From NCBI GenBank assembly GCA_963747345.1, contig CAVVFA010000009.1:558001-622000 (forward strand): a stretch of DNA of 64,000 nt, read 5' to 3'. The number at the start of each line of letters is the position of its first letter. Position 1 is the stretch's first letter. The notes beneath the pieces are model-generated. The model saw only the letters and a program-made list of their open reading frames with translations, was not told where the DNA came from and ran no database searches. Shown piece by piece: positions 9,769-19,604 of this stretch. This DNA comes from GCA-2746795 sp963747345 (GTDB taxonomy: Bacteria; Chloroflexota; Anaerolineae; Promineifilales; Promineifilaceae). The position numbers and the translations under genes are program-made.

Positions 9769-10635
9769 TCAGTTGAGATATTTACTCACCAAGGGAGCCA
9801 ATTCCGCTTTCTTGGCAGCCGGTATTTTGCTGCGATCTGTAATAAGCGCATCTTTAAGCGCATGATGGACTGCAAAATCACCCGCCCACTCATCCATCGT
9901 AGCCACCAAATGACTGATAGATTTCTGCGCCAATTCCGTATTCCCCATCAACGTCTGGATAACCTTTTCCACAGTGACCGGCTCTTCTTCTTCATGCCAT
10001 ACATCATAGTCCGTGATATGCGCCATACAAGCGTAGGCAATTTCAGCTTCAGCCGCCAAATACGCTTCAGGACTGGTTGTCATGCCAATGATGCTCATGC
10101 CCCAACTACGAAACACCCTGGATTCACCTTTGGTACTAAATCGCGGCCCTTCAATCGTGATAAACGTACCGCCGTCATGCACCGTTCCGCCGCTGGCTTT
10201 CACCGCCTCAGACAAAACCGCACTAAATTCCGGGGAAAACGGTTCTGCTACGGTGATATGCGCCACCAACCCGCCATCAAAAAACGAAGTTTCCCGCTTT
10301 TTAGTATTATCAAATAATTGGTCTGGAATAACCACATGACCGGGCGCAAACGCTTCTTTGAGAGAGCCACAAGCACTCACCCCAATAATATAGTTAACAC
10401 CCAATGTTTTGAGCGCAAAAATATTAGCCCGATAGGGTACTTCTGTGGGTGTCAGCAAATGACCACGGCCGTGTCGGGGCAAAAAAGCAATGCGCCGACC
10501 GTGCAACGTACCGACCGTAATGGTATCAGACGGCTTGCCAAAAGGTGTTGTTATGTCAATTTCTTCAATATCGGTTAATCCGGCCATGTTGTATAAGCCG
10601 CTACCACCAATAACCGCTAATTCAATAGATGTCAA
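9769..10635 (-). CDS. mtnP: S-methyl-5'-thioadenosine phosphorylase
   Basis: A 288-aa purine nucleoside phosphorylase of the MTAP type. It cleaves methylthioadenosine with phosphate to adenine and 5-methylthioribose-1-phosphate in methionine salvage. Motifs: AVIGGSGLY, phosphate-site RHGRGH, GVSACGSL, TIEGPRFSTKGES, and the substrate region GMTTSPEAYLAAE followed by ITDYDVW. The start is a TTG codon at 10635, with GGAGA 9 bp upstream. It sits between the bactofilin-like gene (11 bp) and the FtsW-like gene (4 bp), a curious place for a salvage enzyme and presumably transcriptional linkage only. Confidence 0.92.
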   Translation of the reverse strand: MTSIELAVIGGSGLYNMAGLTDIEEIDITTPFGKPSDTITVGTLHGRRIAFLPRHGRGHLLTPTEVPYRANIFALKTLGVNYIIGVSACGSLKEAFAPGHVVIPDQLFDNTKKRETSFFDGGLVAHITVAEPFSPEFSAVLSEAVKASGGTVHDGGTFITIEGPRFSTKGESRVFRSWGMSIIGMTTSPEAYLAAEAEIAYACMAHITDYDVWHEEEEPVTVEKVIQTLMGNTELAQKSISHLVATMDEWAGDFAVHHALKDALITDRSKIPAAKKAELAPLVSKYLN

Positions 10636-10646
10636 AATGTTTTCTC

Positions 10647-12548
10647 CTATGCTTTTTGGGCCGCCACTAACTGTTCATGTAATTCCTGAAGTCGTTTTTT
10701 AGTGACTTGCTGCATTTGAGCGATAAATTTTTGCTGCTTGGCAATGGTTTGTTTGGATTCTTGCAACTGGATGTCACGGTCGACTAAAGTTGCCTGAATT
10801 TCGGCGAGGCGTGAGCCTTGATCAGATGTTTCTTTGAGGTAATGTGCCAATTCTTTTTCGCTGGCTTCCAGTTGAGCGCGTTGTATACGCAATGTTTCTT
10901 TTAGATCTTTTTGATTTTGTTTGGCCTGTCTTTCCTGAGTTTGTAATGATTTTTGCAGCGCCTCGGTTTCATTGACTTGCTCGGCAACCAGTTCTTTTTG
11001 GGTATCAACATCTTTCTGTAACGCTTGTATTTGCTGGTCTCGCTCGGCAAGTATCACTCTAATTTGGCTAAATTCACGCTGAGCAGTTTCCAGGCTGGCT
11101 TGATTCCACAGCAACTGTTCTTGCAATTGTTCTGCATGTTCTTCAGCTTGCAATAATTTTTTACTTACCGCATCTAAATGATCTGAGGATAGGAGTTTAG
11201 TGGGTTGTTGTTGGATTGCTTCTAGTTCTGCGCTGGTTTTTTTCCATCTGATGTGCAGCTTTTTATAATGCAGCCGCGCATCAGCAACTTCTTCTTCTCT
11301 TAATACCAACTTCTCGTTCAACTGATCGATTTTTACCGTCAACTCTCTTTCGACGGTCTCGGCATTTATCTTGATTTCTTTTTGTTGCTGAACAAGCGCT
11401 TGAATGGTTTCGTCACTTTTTGAAAGCAAATCGTTGGCAGATACGGCTGTTTGGAGCTGCTTTTCTAATTCGTCTCCCCGCATTTGGGCTTCGCCCCATT
11501 CTTTTTCTAACTGTTTGCGCTGGTCACGCAGCATGGCGATAACGTCATTGTTTTCGCTAATTTGCCGATTCGCTTTGTCAAGGGCGATTTGTAGTTCTTT
11601 TGTTTTCTGTTCGCTGGTTTCAGCTAACTCTTGCCAGCGTATCAGCGCATCTTCTTGGTCGGAAGTATGGACGAAGCTGGCTTGTAATGCCGTTTCGATG
11701 TTGTGGACGCGACCCGTCAAGGTATCGACATGGTTAAGCGCTTCTTCTAAATGAGTATCCACGCCAGCTTTGGCTGCGCGAATTGCGGCCAGGGCTTCTT
11801 CTTTTTCAGCGTGGGAAATTTGTATTTTTTCCAGAGCGTTTGTGGTCTGTGCCAGCAGCATTTGGGTGCTGGTTAATTCTTCTGACTGCCGTTTAAATTG
11901 AGAATCGCGTGCACGCAGGGATTCAGCGGTTTTGTCGGCTTCTTCTTGAACAGTGTCGAGAATGGCTTGGGTGGCTTTAAGCTCTTCACGAATGAGGGCG
12001 AGTTGATTGTTGGTTTCACCGGCCATTTCGGAGAGGCGTTGATCAAAGGATTCTTCGAGTTCGGTGCGGGCGGCAAGCGCAACGGCCGTTTCCGTTTGCA
12101 GTTGGTGGAGTGCATCCAGTCGGTCTCGGTCTAAAATCTTCTTATGTTCAGGCTTTAATCCAGCGGGGGCATCTCCATTCTCAAGAGGCGCGACTGTCGT
12201 ATTGGCGGCTAACAAATCGTTCAACTCTGCATCGGTGATGCTGTTGACCCATCCCCGCACCTTACCGCCCGTTTCTAACTGGAAATGGGCAGCATAGACA
12301 TCACCCCAAACTGCACCGCCAGAAGAAACAACCACATCTCTGCCAATTGCCGACCCAGAGAGCAAGCCGAGCACCATAATTTGCGGCGCAAAAACACTGC
12401 CAACAACCGTAGAGCCAGCCGGAATAGCGATAGGCTGCGTTTCATAGATGTCGCCAACATGATAGCCTGCATACTCTTTCCAGGCCTGTCCACGTTTAAA
12501 TCGGGAGAATAAATTTTGGCTGTTTTGGTTGTTGTTTGTGACTGTCAT
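10647..12548 (-). CDS. Bactofilin-like domain fused to long coiled coil
   Basis: A 633-aa protein. Residues ~30-120 show the repeated G-hydrophobic pattern of the polymer-forming bactofilin domain (IPAGSTVVGSVFAP, SGSAIGRDVVVSSGGAVWG, LETGGKVRGW). From ~140 to the end there is a continuous Gln/Glu/Leu-rich coiled coil of about 490 residues, with no signal peptide or membrane segment. Bactofilins polymerise without nucleotides and position cell-wall enzymes. The fusion suggests a cytoskeletal filament or spacer organising the SEDS/PBP pair encoded downstream. It is first in the operon, with a purine-rich RBS before ATG 12548. The coiled-coil fusion is unusual, since bactofilins are normally 100-200 aa. 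Confidence 0.8.
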   Translation of the reverse strand: MTVTNNNQNSQNLFSRFKRGQAWKEYAGYHVGDIYETQPIAIPAGSTVVGSVFAPQIMVLGLLSGSAIGRDVVVSSGGAVWGDVYAAHFQLETGGKVRGWVNSITDAELNDLLAANTTVAPLENGDAPAGLKPEHKKILDRDRLDALHQLQTETAVALAARTELEESFDQRLSEMAGETNNQLALIREELKATQAILDTVQEEADKTAESLRARDSQFKRQSEELTSTQMLLAQTTNALEKIQISHAEKEEALAAIRAAKAGVDTHLEEALNHVDTLTGRVHNIETALQASFVHTSDQEDALIRWQELAETSEQKTKELQIALDKANRQISENNDVIAMLRDQRKQLEKEWGEAQMRGDELEKQLQTAVSANDLLSKSDETIQALVQQQKEIKINAETVERELTVKIDQLNEKLVLREEEVADARLHYKKLHIRWKKTSAELEAIQQQPTKLLSSDHLDAVSKKLLQAEEHAEQLQEQLLWNQASLETAQREFSQIRVILAERDQQIQALQKDVDTQKELVAEQVNETEALQKSLQTQERQAKQNQKDLKETLRIQRAQLEASEKELAHYLKETSDQGSRLAEIQATLVDRDIQLQESKQTIAKQQKFIAQMQQVTKKRLQELHEQLVAAQKA

Positions 12549-12751
12549 TTTCTTCTTCGCCTACGGTGCATGACAATTATAACAGTTGAATTGTAAACCT
12601 GTACTAATTTCCTACGCAATTTAAGAATTGTTATAAAGTGCTAAAATTTAAGGGTGCAGTTCGATAAATTGATTGCTTTACAGGCCATTTTCTCACTTCC
12701 CACTAAGCGCATCTGTTGTTTTACAGGAGTAACTCTGATAAACTGCATCCG

Positions 12752-15020
12752 ATGAAGCCACGGTTAAACGTTTTGCTAACATTTATCATATTAATTGCCG
12801 GAAGCACTGTGTTTGCTTCCTGGAAATATGCGTCTGCAAACACACGGCAAACGGCCGTTTATCCTGGCATTATTCACATTGATGGCGCAGTGCAACTCAC
12901 CGTTTCGGTTGACCCACCTATCGCACAACCGGGCGACAGTCTGAATTTGATCGTATCGGCTCGCAATCAAGACATTGCCACAGTCACCCCCCTGATTACC
13001 ATTCAACTGCCACCTCAAATCAATTTAACTTCTAATATTCTACCGGCTGGCGCGACCCGCAATTTTCAAACAAACGAATTAACATGGCGGCCTGTGTTAG
13101 CGGCAAATGGCGGATCACAACAATTTGTGCTGCCGCTGCGGGTGGAAACGATTGATATTTCCCAACCAGAACAACTGATAACGGCCGTTATTGACAGCAA
13201 CGGTTCCAATCAACAAGCCAGCACCTCCCTCTGGCTCGGTCTGCCCCCTCAAATTGACGAAATTATTACGCCAGCGCAAATCTCCGTTGGCTTACCCGTA
13301 CAACTTCGGGCAGCCACCTCTGGCCCCGGCCCGATTACGCAATCCTGGTTATTGGGCGACGGCCGTCTCGTCAATGTCAACGATCCCATTGTTGTTTTCC
13401 CGACTGTAGGCGTGTATGAACTCGGTTTAGAAGCGAAAAACCCAGTCGGTGGCACCACAACTTCCCGTCAGATTACCGTTGTGCCTCATCCCGCCGCCCA
13501 GTTCAAAACAGATGATTCCACACCAGGATTAGCCCAAACCGTCACCTTTATCAATGAAAGTGGGGGGCAACAGCCGCTCTCCTATCACTGGGATTTTGGC
13601 GACGGCACAACCGCCACCGACTTAAACCCCATCCACCCCTATCAATTACCCGGTGCTTACACAGTGCGACTGGTCGTTGAAAACGAATACGGCCGTTCTG
13701 AAGCAACATGGCCTCTTACCGTCGGCCAGCCGCCATTAGCCGATATGCAAATCAGCGATTTTGTGGCGGCGGGACAACCGTTATCGGGGCAAGCATTTGG
13801 TGATGAGACGGTTAGCCAGTTTGTGTGGGACATGGGTGATGGCAAATCTGAAGTCGGCAACCAAATTACACACGCCTACATGGCTCAAGGCGATTACTAC
13901 GTCAACATGACGGCGATTAACGATTTTGGCACGGCTCAAGTTGGCCGTTGGATACATGTGGGGCCAGGACAACTCTCCCTCTATTTGCCGTTGGTGATGA
14001 AACAGAGTGAAGCACAACCCGAGGGTGCGGTTGAGGGCGATCCCTTTGCGCTGGAGCTAGACCCGGTGGAACTGGACAAACCGTTTGTGATGCAGCCGAT
14101 GGAACTGCCAGCGGGAACCAGTCAAGCCGAAGCCCTGCTCATCTACATCAACGAAGCCCGGCGACAGTTTAACTTGAGTCCTCTGAAATATGTGTATGAA
14201 CTGAGCGTCGCCGCCCAAAATCACACAGCCGACATGGCCGCCTATCAGTTCACCGGCCATGCCGGCTCCGACGGCTCCTATCCGGCCGAACGCTTGTTGT
14301 GGCATCGGTATCCAAGTGCCTACGCTGGCGAAGCAACGGCCTGGGGCTTTGAACATGCGTATCAGGCCGTCGAATTCTGGGTCAACAGCCCAGACCATCG
14401 CCGCATTATTTTGAACCAGTGGGCAACCGATGTCGGCGTGGCGTTTACCACAGATTACAGCTCGCCCAATGTGTGGTATTGGACATCTGAGTATGGCAAT
14501 GCTTTTGGCGACGCGATCCTCCCCGTTGCTGCGCTTACAATCTCCAGCAACTGGTTTAGAATTGTTCAACACGGATTTAGTGACTTATAGTTGGAATTGG
14601 CCCATTCCGTTGGAACCAGGGCAGCAGTTTACCGTTTATGTGATTGATGAATCGGGGCAAGAGACGGCGTTAGGCACGTTGAATACACCTGCGCATGGCA
14701 CACTGTATCGCTTCCAAGGCTCTTTTTTGGACACGCTGGAAACGACAGGTTTGTTTGACTGGGTTGTACGCCTGGAAAGTGGTAATGTGAACTTATGGGA
14801 AAGTGAATCTCGCCAGTTTGTCTGTGCTGTGGAACCCTGATTTGCCAGTACCAACCCCAGTTGTTACGAACCAACCGTTATGGCGACTGGTACGTCGCTG
14901 CCAACGGCCGTTCCCACCGCCACCCTACCGCCCATGTACCCCACCATCACCCCCCGTCCGACACAACCGCCCCCGCCGGTGCTTGTTACCGCCACACCGA
15001 TACCAGTTACGTCTCCGTAG
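12752..15020 (+). CDS. Secreted PKD-repeat and CAP-domain protein (frameshifted)
   Basis: Starts at ATG 12752 with a clear signal peptide (MKPRLNVLLTFIILIAG). A DUF11-like beta domain follows (VSVDPPIAQPGDSLNL), then PKD domains (YHWDFGDGTTATD, FVWDMGDGKSEVG), a LYLPLVMK motif, and a CAP/SCP domain with INEARRQFNLSPL, HTADMA, FTGHAGSDGS and SPDHRRIILN. The frame breaks near 14550, after which TGLELFNTDLVTYSWNW continues, and again near 14835 and 14870. The C-terminal Pro/Thr tail (TAVPTATLPPMYPT) ends at 15020. CAP domains bind lipids or small ligands, or act as secreted effectors. Here the protein is probably attached to or released from the cell surface. The exact reading of the last 180 bp is uncertain. 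Confidence 0.75.
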
Positions 15021-15082
15021 CAGATATATTCCCTTCTTGACTGATAGCCTTCTCGAAGTGCTAAACTCTGGAGAGTGATTCC

Positions 15083-15916
15083 ATGTTTACAACCTTGATT
15101 GATGTCCATGATTTGCATAACCATCTGTCTGATCCCGATTGGGTCGTGGTCGATTGTCGCTTTAGCATGGCGGATACAGATGCTGGTCGCCGCGATTATG
15201 AAGCAAGCCATATTCCTGGGGCAGTATACGCCCATCTGGATGAGGATTTAAGCAACCCACCCGTGACGGATAACGGCCGTCATCCCTTACCAGCGCCAGA
15301 AATCCTAAGAGAACGGTTTGGGCGTATGGGGATTGCCGCCGGGAAGCAGGTTGTGGCCTACGACAACGCCAATGGCGCGTATGCGAGTCGCTTGTGGTGG
15401 CTGCTGCGTTACATGGGACATGAAGCGGTGGCTGTGTTAGACGGCGGCTGGGCAGTGTGGCAAGCGGCTGAGTTTTCGGTCACAAGTGGGGTGGAAGGGC
15501 AAACGGCCGTTTCCTTCAGCGGTCAACCACGTCAAGAATGGCTGGTGACGGTGGCTGATGTCCCGTCTGTGCCCCTGCTCATTGATTCCCGTATGGAACC
15601 ACGCTATCGCGGCGAGGTGGAGCCGCTTGATCCGGTGGCGGGACATATCCCAGGTGCATTGAACTATTTTTACGAGCTTAATTGGGATGAAAACGGCCGT
15701 TATCTACCACCCGCCCACATCCAATCTCAATTGGCAACCCTATTAGGCGCTGCGGCTCCTGAAGATGTTGTGTTTTATTGTGGGTCTGGCGTGACCGCCT
15801 GTGTAAATTTATTGGCGATGGCTCATGCGGGGATGGGAAACGGCCGTTTGTATGCAGGCTCCTGGAGCGACTGGATTAGCGACCCAACACGCCCCATCGC
15901 CACCGGTAACAGCTAA
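15083..15916 (+). CDS. sseA: Two-domain sulfurtransferase (3-mercaptopyruvate/thiosulfate type)
   Basis: A 277-aa protein of two rhodanese domains. The N-terminal inactive domain carries WVVVDCRF and DYEASHIPGAVYAHLDEDLS. The C-terminal domain carries IDSRMEPRYRGEVEP and the active-site loop CGSGVTA. CGSGVT is the form usually seen in mercaptopyruvate sulfurtransferases. It transfers sulfane sulfur to thiols or cyanide in the cytoplasm. ATG 15083 follows GGAGAG. It stands alone on the plus strand, convergent with the pentapeptide-repeat gene 10 bp away. Confidence 0.88.
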   Translation: MFTTLIDVHDLHNHLSDPDWVVVDCRFSMADTDAGRRDYEASHIPGAVYAHLDEDLSNPPVTDNGRHPLPAPEILRERFGRMGIAAGKQVVAYDNANGAYASRLWWLLRYMGHEAVAVLDGGWAVWQAAEFSVTSGVEGQTAVSFSGQPRQEWLVTVADVPSVPLLIDSRMEPRYRGEVEPLDPVAGHIPGALNYFYELNWDENGRYLPPAHIQSQLATLLGAAAPEDVVFYCGSGVTACVNLLAMAHAGMGNGRLYAGSWSDWISDPTRPIATGNS

Positions 15917-15925
15917 ACTCAAAAA

Positions 15926-16441
15926 CTAACGATTATCCAATAAAGCACCAGTCAAAAGCGGCATCAGACCATCCGGCCATTTGGTTGCATTATTGTAACG
16001 CGCCCCTGTTAAAGTAACTCCATCCATTTTAGCTTTTGTAAAATCAGCATTACGCAAATCTGCATGGTGCAAATTCGCATTAGAAAGATCCGCTTCAGCA
16101 AATAGTGCACCTTGTAAATCTGCACTGCCAAAATAAGCTTCACTTAAAAAGGCACCTTCAAAATTAACATATTGAGCGTCTACCCGATAAAATCGACAAT
16201 TTTCTAAATGCGCCTTTTCAAACAATGCCCTTTGAATCGTTGCACTTTCAAAACTGACCCCTTTAAGTTGGGCTTCACTAAAATCCACTTTCTGCAAATT
16301 TGTTTCCCTAAAATTTGCTCCTGGCAAAACAATCTTCGATAGATCGCCTAAACTTCGTAAATCAAGTCCAGCTAAGCTAATTTTTCCTGAGCCAACAATA
16401 GCCGCACTATCTACAATATTCTGACGTGTCAGTCCTGTCAT
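15926..16441 (-). CDS. Pentapeptide-repeat protein
   Basis: A 171-aa protein made largely of A(D/N)LXX-type pentapeptides: repeats such as ANFRE TNLQK VDFSE AQLKG VSFES run from residue ~40 to ~150 and should form a right-handed quadrilateral beta helix. There is no signal peptide. Members range from DNA-mimic gyrase protectors to structural adaptors, and the sequence does not say which applies. Base composition is more AT-rich than that of the neighbouring sseA gene. Confidence 0.88.
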   Translation of the reverse strand: MTGLTRQNIVDSAAIVGSGKISLAGLDLRSLGDLSKIVLPGANFRETNLQKVDFSEAQLKGVSFESATIQRALFEKAHLENCRFYRVDAQYVNFEGAFLSEAYFGSADLQGALFAEADLSNANLHHADLRNADFTKAKMDGVTLTGARYNNATKWPDGLMPLLTGALLDNR

Positions 16442-16495
16442 AATTCATTTGCCTGTCTAAAAAAGATATTGGTGAATATAGGCAGGAATTTTAGT

Positions 16496-16524
16496 TTGTC
16501 AAGCAAAGCTCCCCTTGCTATAAT
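16496..16524 (+). promoter_or_regulatory. Sigma-70-type promoter of tRNA-Thr
   Basis: TTGTCA at 16496-16501 and TATAAT at 16519-16524 with 17-bp spacing, ending 10 bp before the tRNA. This is a near-consensus vegetative promoter. Confidence 0.8.
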
Positions 16525-16534
16525 CCTCGACGTT

Positions 16535-16607
16535 GCCACCCTAGCTCAAATGGAAGAGCAGTTCATTCGTAATGAACAGGTTATGGGTTCGAGTCCCATG
16601 GGTGGCT
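16535..16607 (+). tRNA. tRNA-Thr (anticodon CGT)
   Basis: Acceptor stem GCCACCC/GGGTGGC with discriminator T at 16607. D arm GCTC...GAGC. Anticodon stem GTTCA/TGAAC with 7-nt loop TTCGTAA, giving anticodon CGT (reads ACG). T arm ATGGG-TTCGAGT-CCCAT. CCA is not encoded. It has its own promoter upstream and a terminator directly downstream, so it is a single-gene unit. Confidence 0.95.
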
Positions 16608-16614
16608 TTTATTT

Positions 16615-16644
16615 TGCCCTAGAGAATTCTGGGGCATTTTTTTT
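16615..16644 (+). terminator. Rho-independent terminator after tRNA-Thr
   Basis: A 9-bp stem (TGCCCTAGA/TCTGGGGCA with one G-T pair) and GAAT loop, followed by eight T residues. Confidence 0.85.
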
Positions 16645-17008
16645 GCTGGGAAACAAGTAGCAGAACCATTTTCATGTGCAATAGAACTTTTCTCCTATGT
16701 ATTTGTGTTTTTTTACCAACTATAGTGACAATCGATGATTTTAATGAATAGTAAATCAAGGCTGTTTAAGGCATTCCTTATCCTTTAAGCCCTTCACCAC
16801 TACGGTGATTATTTCTTGGAAAATCTCATCCTCGCATTAGTATTCCTAATCCCCCAACATCCAAGTAATTAATCCAACGATCCCAGGCTATTGATTCAAA
16901 TTGGTTGAATCAATGAAGCAGAATACTTTTCTGCATGGTCTCTACCTGACTTGTTATAAACCTTAGCAGCCTACCTGATACATTCTAATAAACTGAGGAG
17001 ATATATCA
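16645..17008. other. AT-rich intergenic region with one palindrome
   Basis: No coding signal is visible in 360 bp. At 16891-16913 lies a 9-bp inverted repeat, TTGATTCAA-N5-TTGAATCAA, about 95 bp before the next start, which could be a regulator site. GAGGAGA before 17009 is the ribosome-binding site of the next gene. Confidence 0.5.
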
Positions 17009-18427
17009 ATGAAACGATTTATACTTATGCTCATCATGTCAGTATCCGTGTTGTTCGCAATTACGCTATCGAAAAGTTCCTTGCCTATTTCCGCAGAAAA
17101 CCAGACTGAAGAAAGTCAATTAGATAATAAAATTTATTTGCCACTCATTTCAAACAACACGCTAATGGTTAATTGGGTGTTTGAAGAAACTTTTGATGGC
17201 GATCCATCTGCTCCTTCTCAGGCATTGCTTCCAAACAATTTCGATTTTGCCGTGACTCATCGAACACTTTATACTGAACATTTCGACACATTTGATTCTT
17301 TTCCAGCAGATCATAACAATCATTGTGATGGTCCTGATCCGCATGTGAACCCATTGCCTCAGCATGAAGTTGTCACATCACATTTTAGCAATGGTGCAAA
17401 TCTTGATAAAAGTTTCTTTATTTGCAAAAATCATATGATGTCATCCATGGGGCATGTGTCAGACTATACGGTAACTTCCTTCTGGCCGCGACAGGAATTT
17501 GATTTTAGCAATAATGGGTATCTGGAATTTGATGTCAATATCAATAATAATCACCCGCGAAGTTGGTTTGAGGTTATGATCACACCGCGAACAGAACTAA
17601 AAGTAGCTGCTGCACCAGAGTTTTTGCCTATCGATGAAACCTACCCCAAAGATCGCATTGTTCTTCGTTATTTTTATGATCAAAAGCGACTGGTTCAGAT
17701 CGGGACAGGGGCGATTGATCCTTTGGGGATTATTGCTGAAAAAGAAGATTCAAATGCAAATGTGTGGAACGTAAAATACCCCAATGATCCTGCGCTCACT
17801 GACCCACGCATTCGACGCACGATGCGCGTTGCCTTGTTGCAAGATCAACTCATTTGGTCTATTGAAAAGGCAGATGGTTCATTTGATGATCTTGTTGTTG
17901 ATATCCCTGGTGTTTTCCCATTTACTCGGGGGTTAGTCGTCTTCAAAACCCATGCCTATACACCTGAAAAAGATGGGAATTATAATAATTACACCTTTCA
18001 CTGGGACAATCTCCGGTTTTCGGGGCCACTTGTGGGACGTTACGAGAATTTTGAAGCAAACGATGTTGTCTATTTACAACATGGCAATAGTCAGATTGGC
18101 GATAAGGAAACAGTTACGGTTGATCTGCCCCATATCGGGCCAAATCCTGTTGTATTTGGACAGGTACACAGCCCGATGTCAGGTCAGGTATTGTTGAGTA
18201 TAAACGGCCGTTCCAATATTACCGTCCATCCCTATGATTATAACCCCGGCACCTGTTCATCCACTGGGTGGAAATCCTTCCAATTAAAAGTAAATCCCAC
18301 CTGGCTCGTTGCCGGTCGAAACACATTCACCTGGACAATTGGACCAAGACCAAATTGCGCAGAAAGCTTTCTTACCAATGGCTTCTCAGTAAAAGATTTA
18401 GAAATCCAGTTCGATACGCCAAATTAA
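17009..18427 (+). CDS. Secreted protein with YLPLI motif, function unknown
   Basis: A 472-aa protein with a signal peptide (MKRFILMLIMSVSVLFAIT), then IYLPLISNN at residues ~42-50, the surface-protein motif also found in two other secreted proteins here. The mature part is beta-rich with many Trp/Tyr/Asn and reads like a concanavalin-type lectin/glucanase fold (WVFEETFDGDPSAPSQALLP at the start, FHWDNLRFSG near residue 335). This suggests carbohydrate binding, but I cannot identify catalytic residues with certainty. A C-terminal beta module (YLQHGNSQIGDKETVTVDLP) follows. The gene is more AT-rich than its surroundings and has one copy of the palindrome (NGRS), so it may be recently acquired. 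Confidence 0.7.
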   Translation: MKRFILMLIMSVSVLFAITLSKSSLPISAENQTEESQLDNKIYLPLISNNTLMVNWVFEETFDGDPSAPSQALLPNNFDFAVTHRTLYTEHFDTFDSFPADHNNHCDGPDPHVNPLPQHEVVTSHFSNGANLDKSFFICKNHMMSSMGHVSDYTVTSFWPRQEFDFSNNGYLEFDVNINNNHPRSWFEVMITPRTELKVAAAPEFLPIDETYPKDRIVLRYFYDQKRLVQIGTGAIDPLGIIAEKEDSNANVWNVKYPNDPALTDPRIRRTMRVALLQDQLIWSIEKADGSFDDLVVDIPGVFPFTRGLVVFKTHAYTPEKDGNYNNYTFHWDNLRFSGPLVGRYENFEANDVVYLQHGNSQIGDKETVTVDLPHIGPNPVVFGQVHSPMSGQVLLSINGRSNITVHPYDYNPGTCSSTGWKSFQLKVNPTWLVAGRNTFTWTIGPRPNCAESFLTNGFSVKDLEIQFDTPN

Positions 18428-18444
18428 AGCATTATTCACCAAGG

Positions 18445-18501
18445 CATTCGATTTCTCCACTACCAGATACCTCAAACACAAAACCTACGAGAAATCGAAT
18501 G
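18445..18501. terminator. Inverted repeat after secreted-protein gene
   Basis: CATTCGATTTCTC (18445-18457) is the exact complement of GAGAAATCGAATG (18489-18501), a 13-bp stem with a 31-nt loop starting 17 bp after the stop. No T tract follows, so termination is plausible but not clear. Confidence 0.4.
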
Positions 18502-18605
18502 TCACTTCATCAACCTTCCCTTACTGCAATAAATCCATTATCATTTAACAGAAATATCCACGACTTTTATTTTAGTAGTTTCATAATCAACAGGAGGTAT
18601 TTTCT

Positions 18606-19604
18606 ATGTCGTCACTTCTTCCCATCTGCCCAGGCATCATCTTGGGCTTCGTCGCCTGGTTTTTCCTGCGCTACGTTCTCTCCGGTTTTTACACCGTAGA
18701 CCAGAACGAACGCGCCGTGAAAACCAGTTTTGGCCGCGCCCCGCGCCTCAGTGAGGCCACCACCCTGGATGACCCCATTTCTGAAGCGCTCAACGAAAAA
18801 GATCGCGAACGCTACAGTTACCCACTCATCAAAGTCATTCCCCCAGGTGGCCCCTATTTCCGTTGGCCCTGGCAAAAAGTACATAAAGTATCAATCTCCA
18901 CCCAAACCATGAATCTGGCTCTGGATTTAGAAACACCCACCGCCAACCAAAACGGCACCGAACTCGACGCCGTAACCAAAGATCAACTCAACATTGGCCT
19001 GAATGGGCAAATTCGCTTCCAGCCCAGTGAGCGCAACATGTATGCCTATCTGTTCGGTGTCAAATCGCCGATCATTCACGTCATGGGCTATTTCATCTCC
19101 ATCCTGCGTGAACGGATTGCCAGTTTCGAATCGCCTACCACCACTCAGGATGTCGATGTTGAACTAGATGTTGGCCTATTTGCAGGCGTCTCTATCAACG
19201 ATCTACGCAAAAACTTAAACGACATCAACACCCACATGGAACAAGAATGCGCCTCGGCCGCCGCTCGCTATGGCGTCGAGCTGGATGCCTCCCTCATTAC
19301 CGGGATCGACCCGCCACATGAAGTAGAATCGGCACTGGCGGCCATCAACACAGCCCATAACGAAGTCTTCTCCGCCATCAGTCTGGCAAAAGCAGAAGCA
19401 GACCAAACCATTGTGCAATCCAGACGTGCTGTAGAAATTGAAACGCTCGATGCCCATGCCGAAGTCGAGCCACTCAACTCCCTGGCAGAACAATTACGCC
19501 GTTTGAAAGAATTTGGTCCCGAGGTTTTGGAAGCGTACCTGCGCAATGTTCGCTTAGACCTATACACCCGCGCCAAAAACGTCATCATGGAGGTGGAAAA
19601 ATGA
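18606..19604 (+). CDS. SPFH/Band 7 membrane protein, first of a pair
   Basis: A 332-aa protein with one N-terminal membrane segment (residues ~8-28), then an SPFH domain: YTVDQNERAVKTSFGRAPR, PPGGPYFRWPWQKVHKVSI, TKDQLNIGLNGQIRFQ. A C-terminal alanine/glutamate-rich helix (SAISLAKAEADQTIVQSRRA) follows. HflK/prohibitin-like proteins form ring-shaped membrane assemblies that regulate proteases or lipid domains. A strong RBS (AGGAGG) precedes ATG 18606. The last 4 bp overlap the next SPFH gene (ATGA), arguing for a heteromeric complex like HflK-HflC, although no ftsH is nearby. Confidence 0.85.
   Translation: MSSLLPICPGIILGFVAWFFLRYVLSGFYTVDQNERAVKTSFGRAPRLSEATTLDDPISEALNEKDRERYSYPLIKVIPPGGPYFRWPWQKVHKVSISTQTMNLALDLETPTANQNGTELDAVTKDQLNIGLNGQIRFQPSERNMYAYLFGVKSPIIHVMGYFISILRERIASFESPTTTQDVDVELDVGLFAGVSINDLRKNLNDINTHMEQECASAAARYGVELDASLITGIDPPHEVESALAAINTAHNEVFSAISLAKAEADQTIVQSRRAVEIETLDAHAEVEPLNSLAEQLRRLKEFGPEVLEAYLRNVRLDLYTRAKNVIMEVEK

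Noticed and set aside
14803..15078. Independent Pro-rich protein gene
   Set aside because: It is the frameshifted tail of the PKD-CAP gene, overlapping the start region of sseA without its own RBS.
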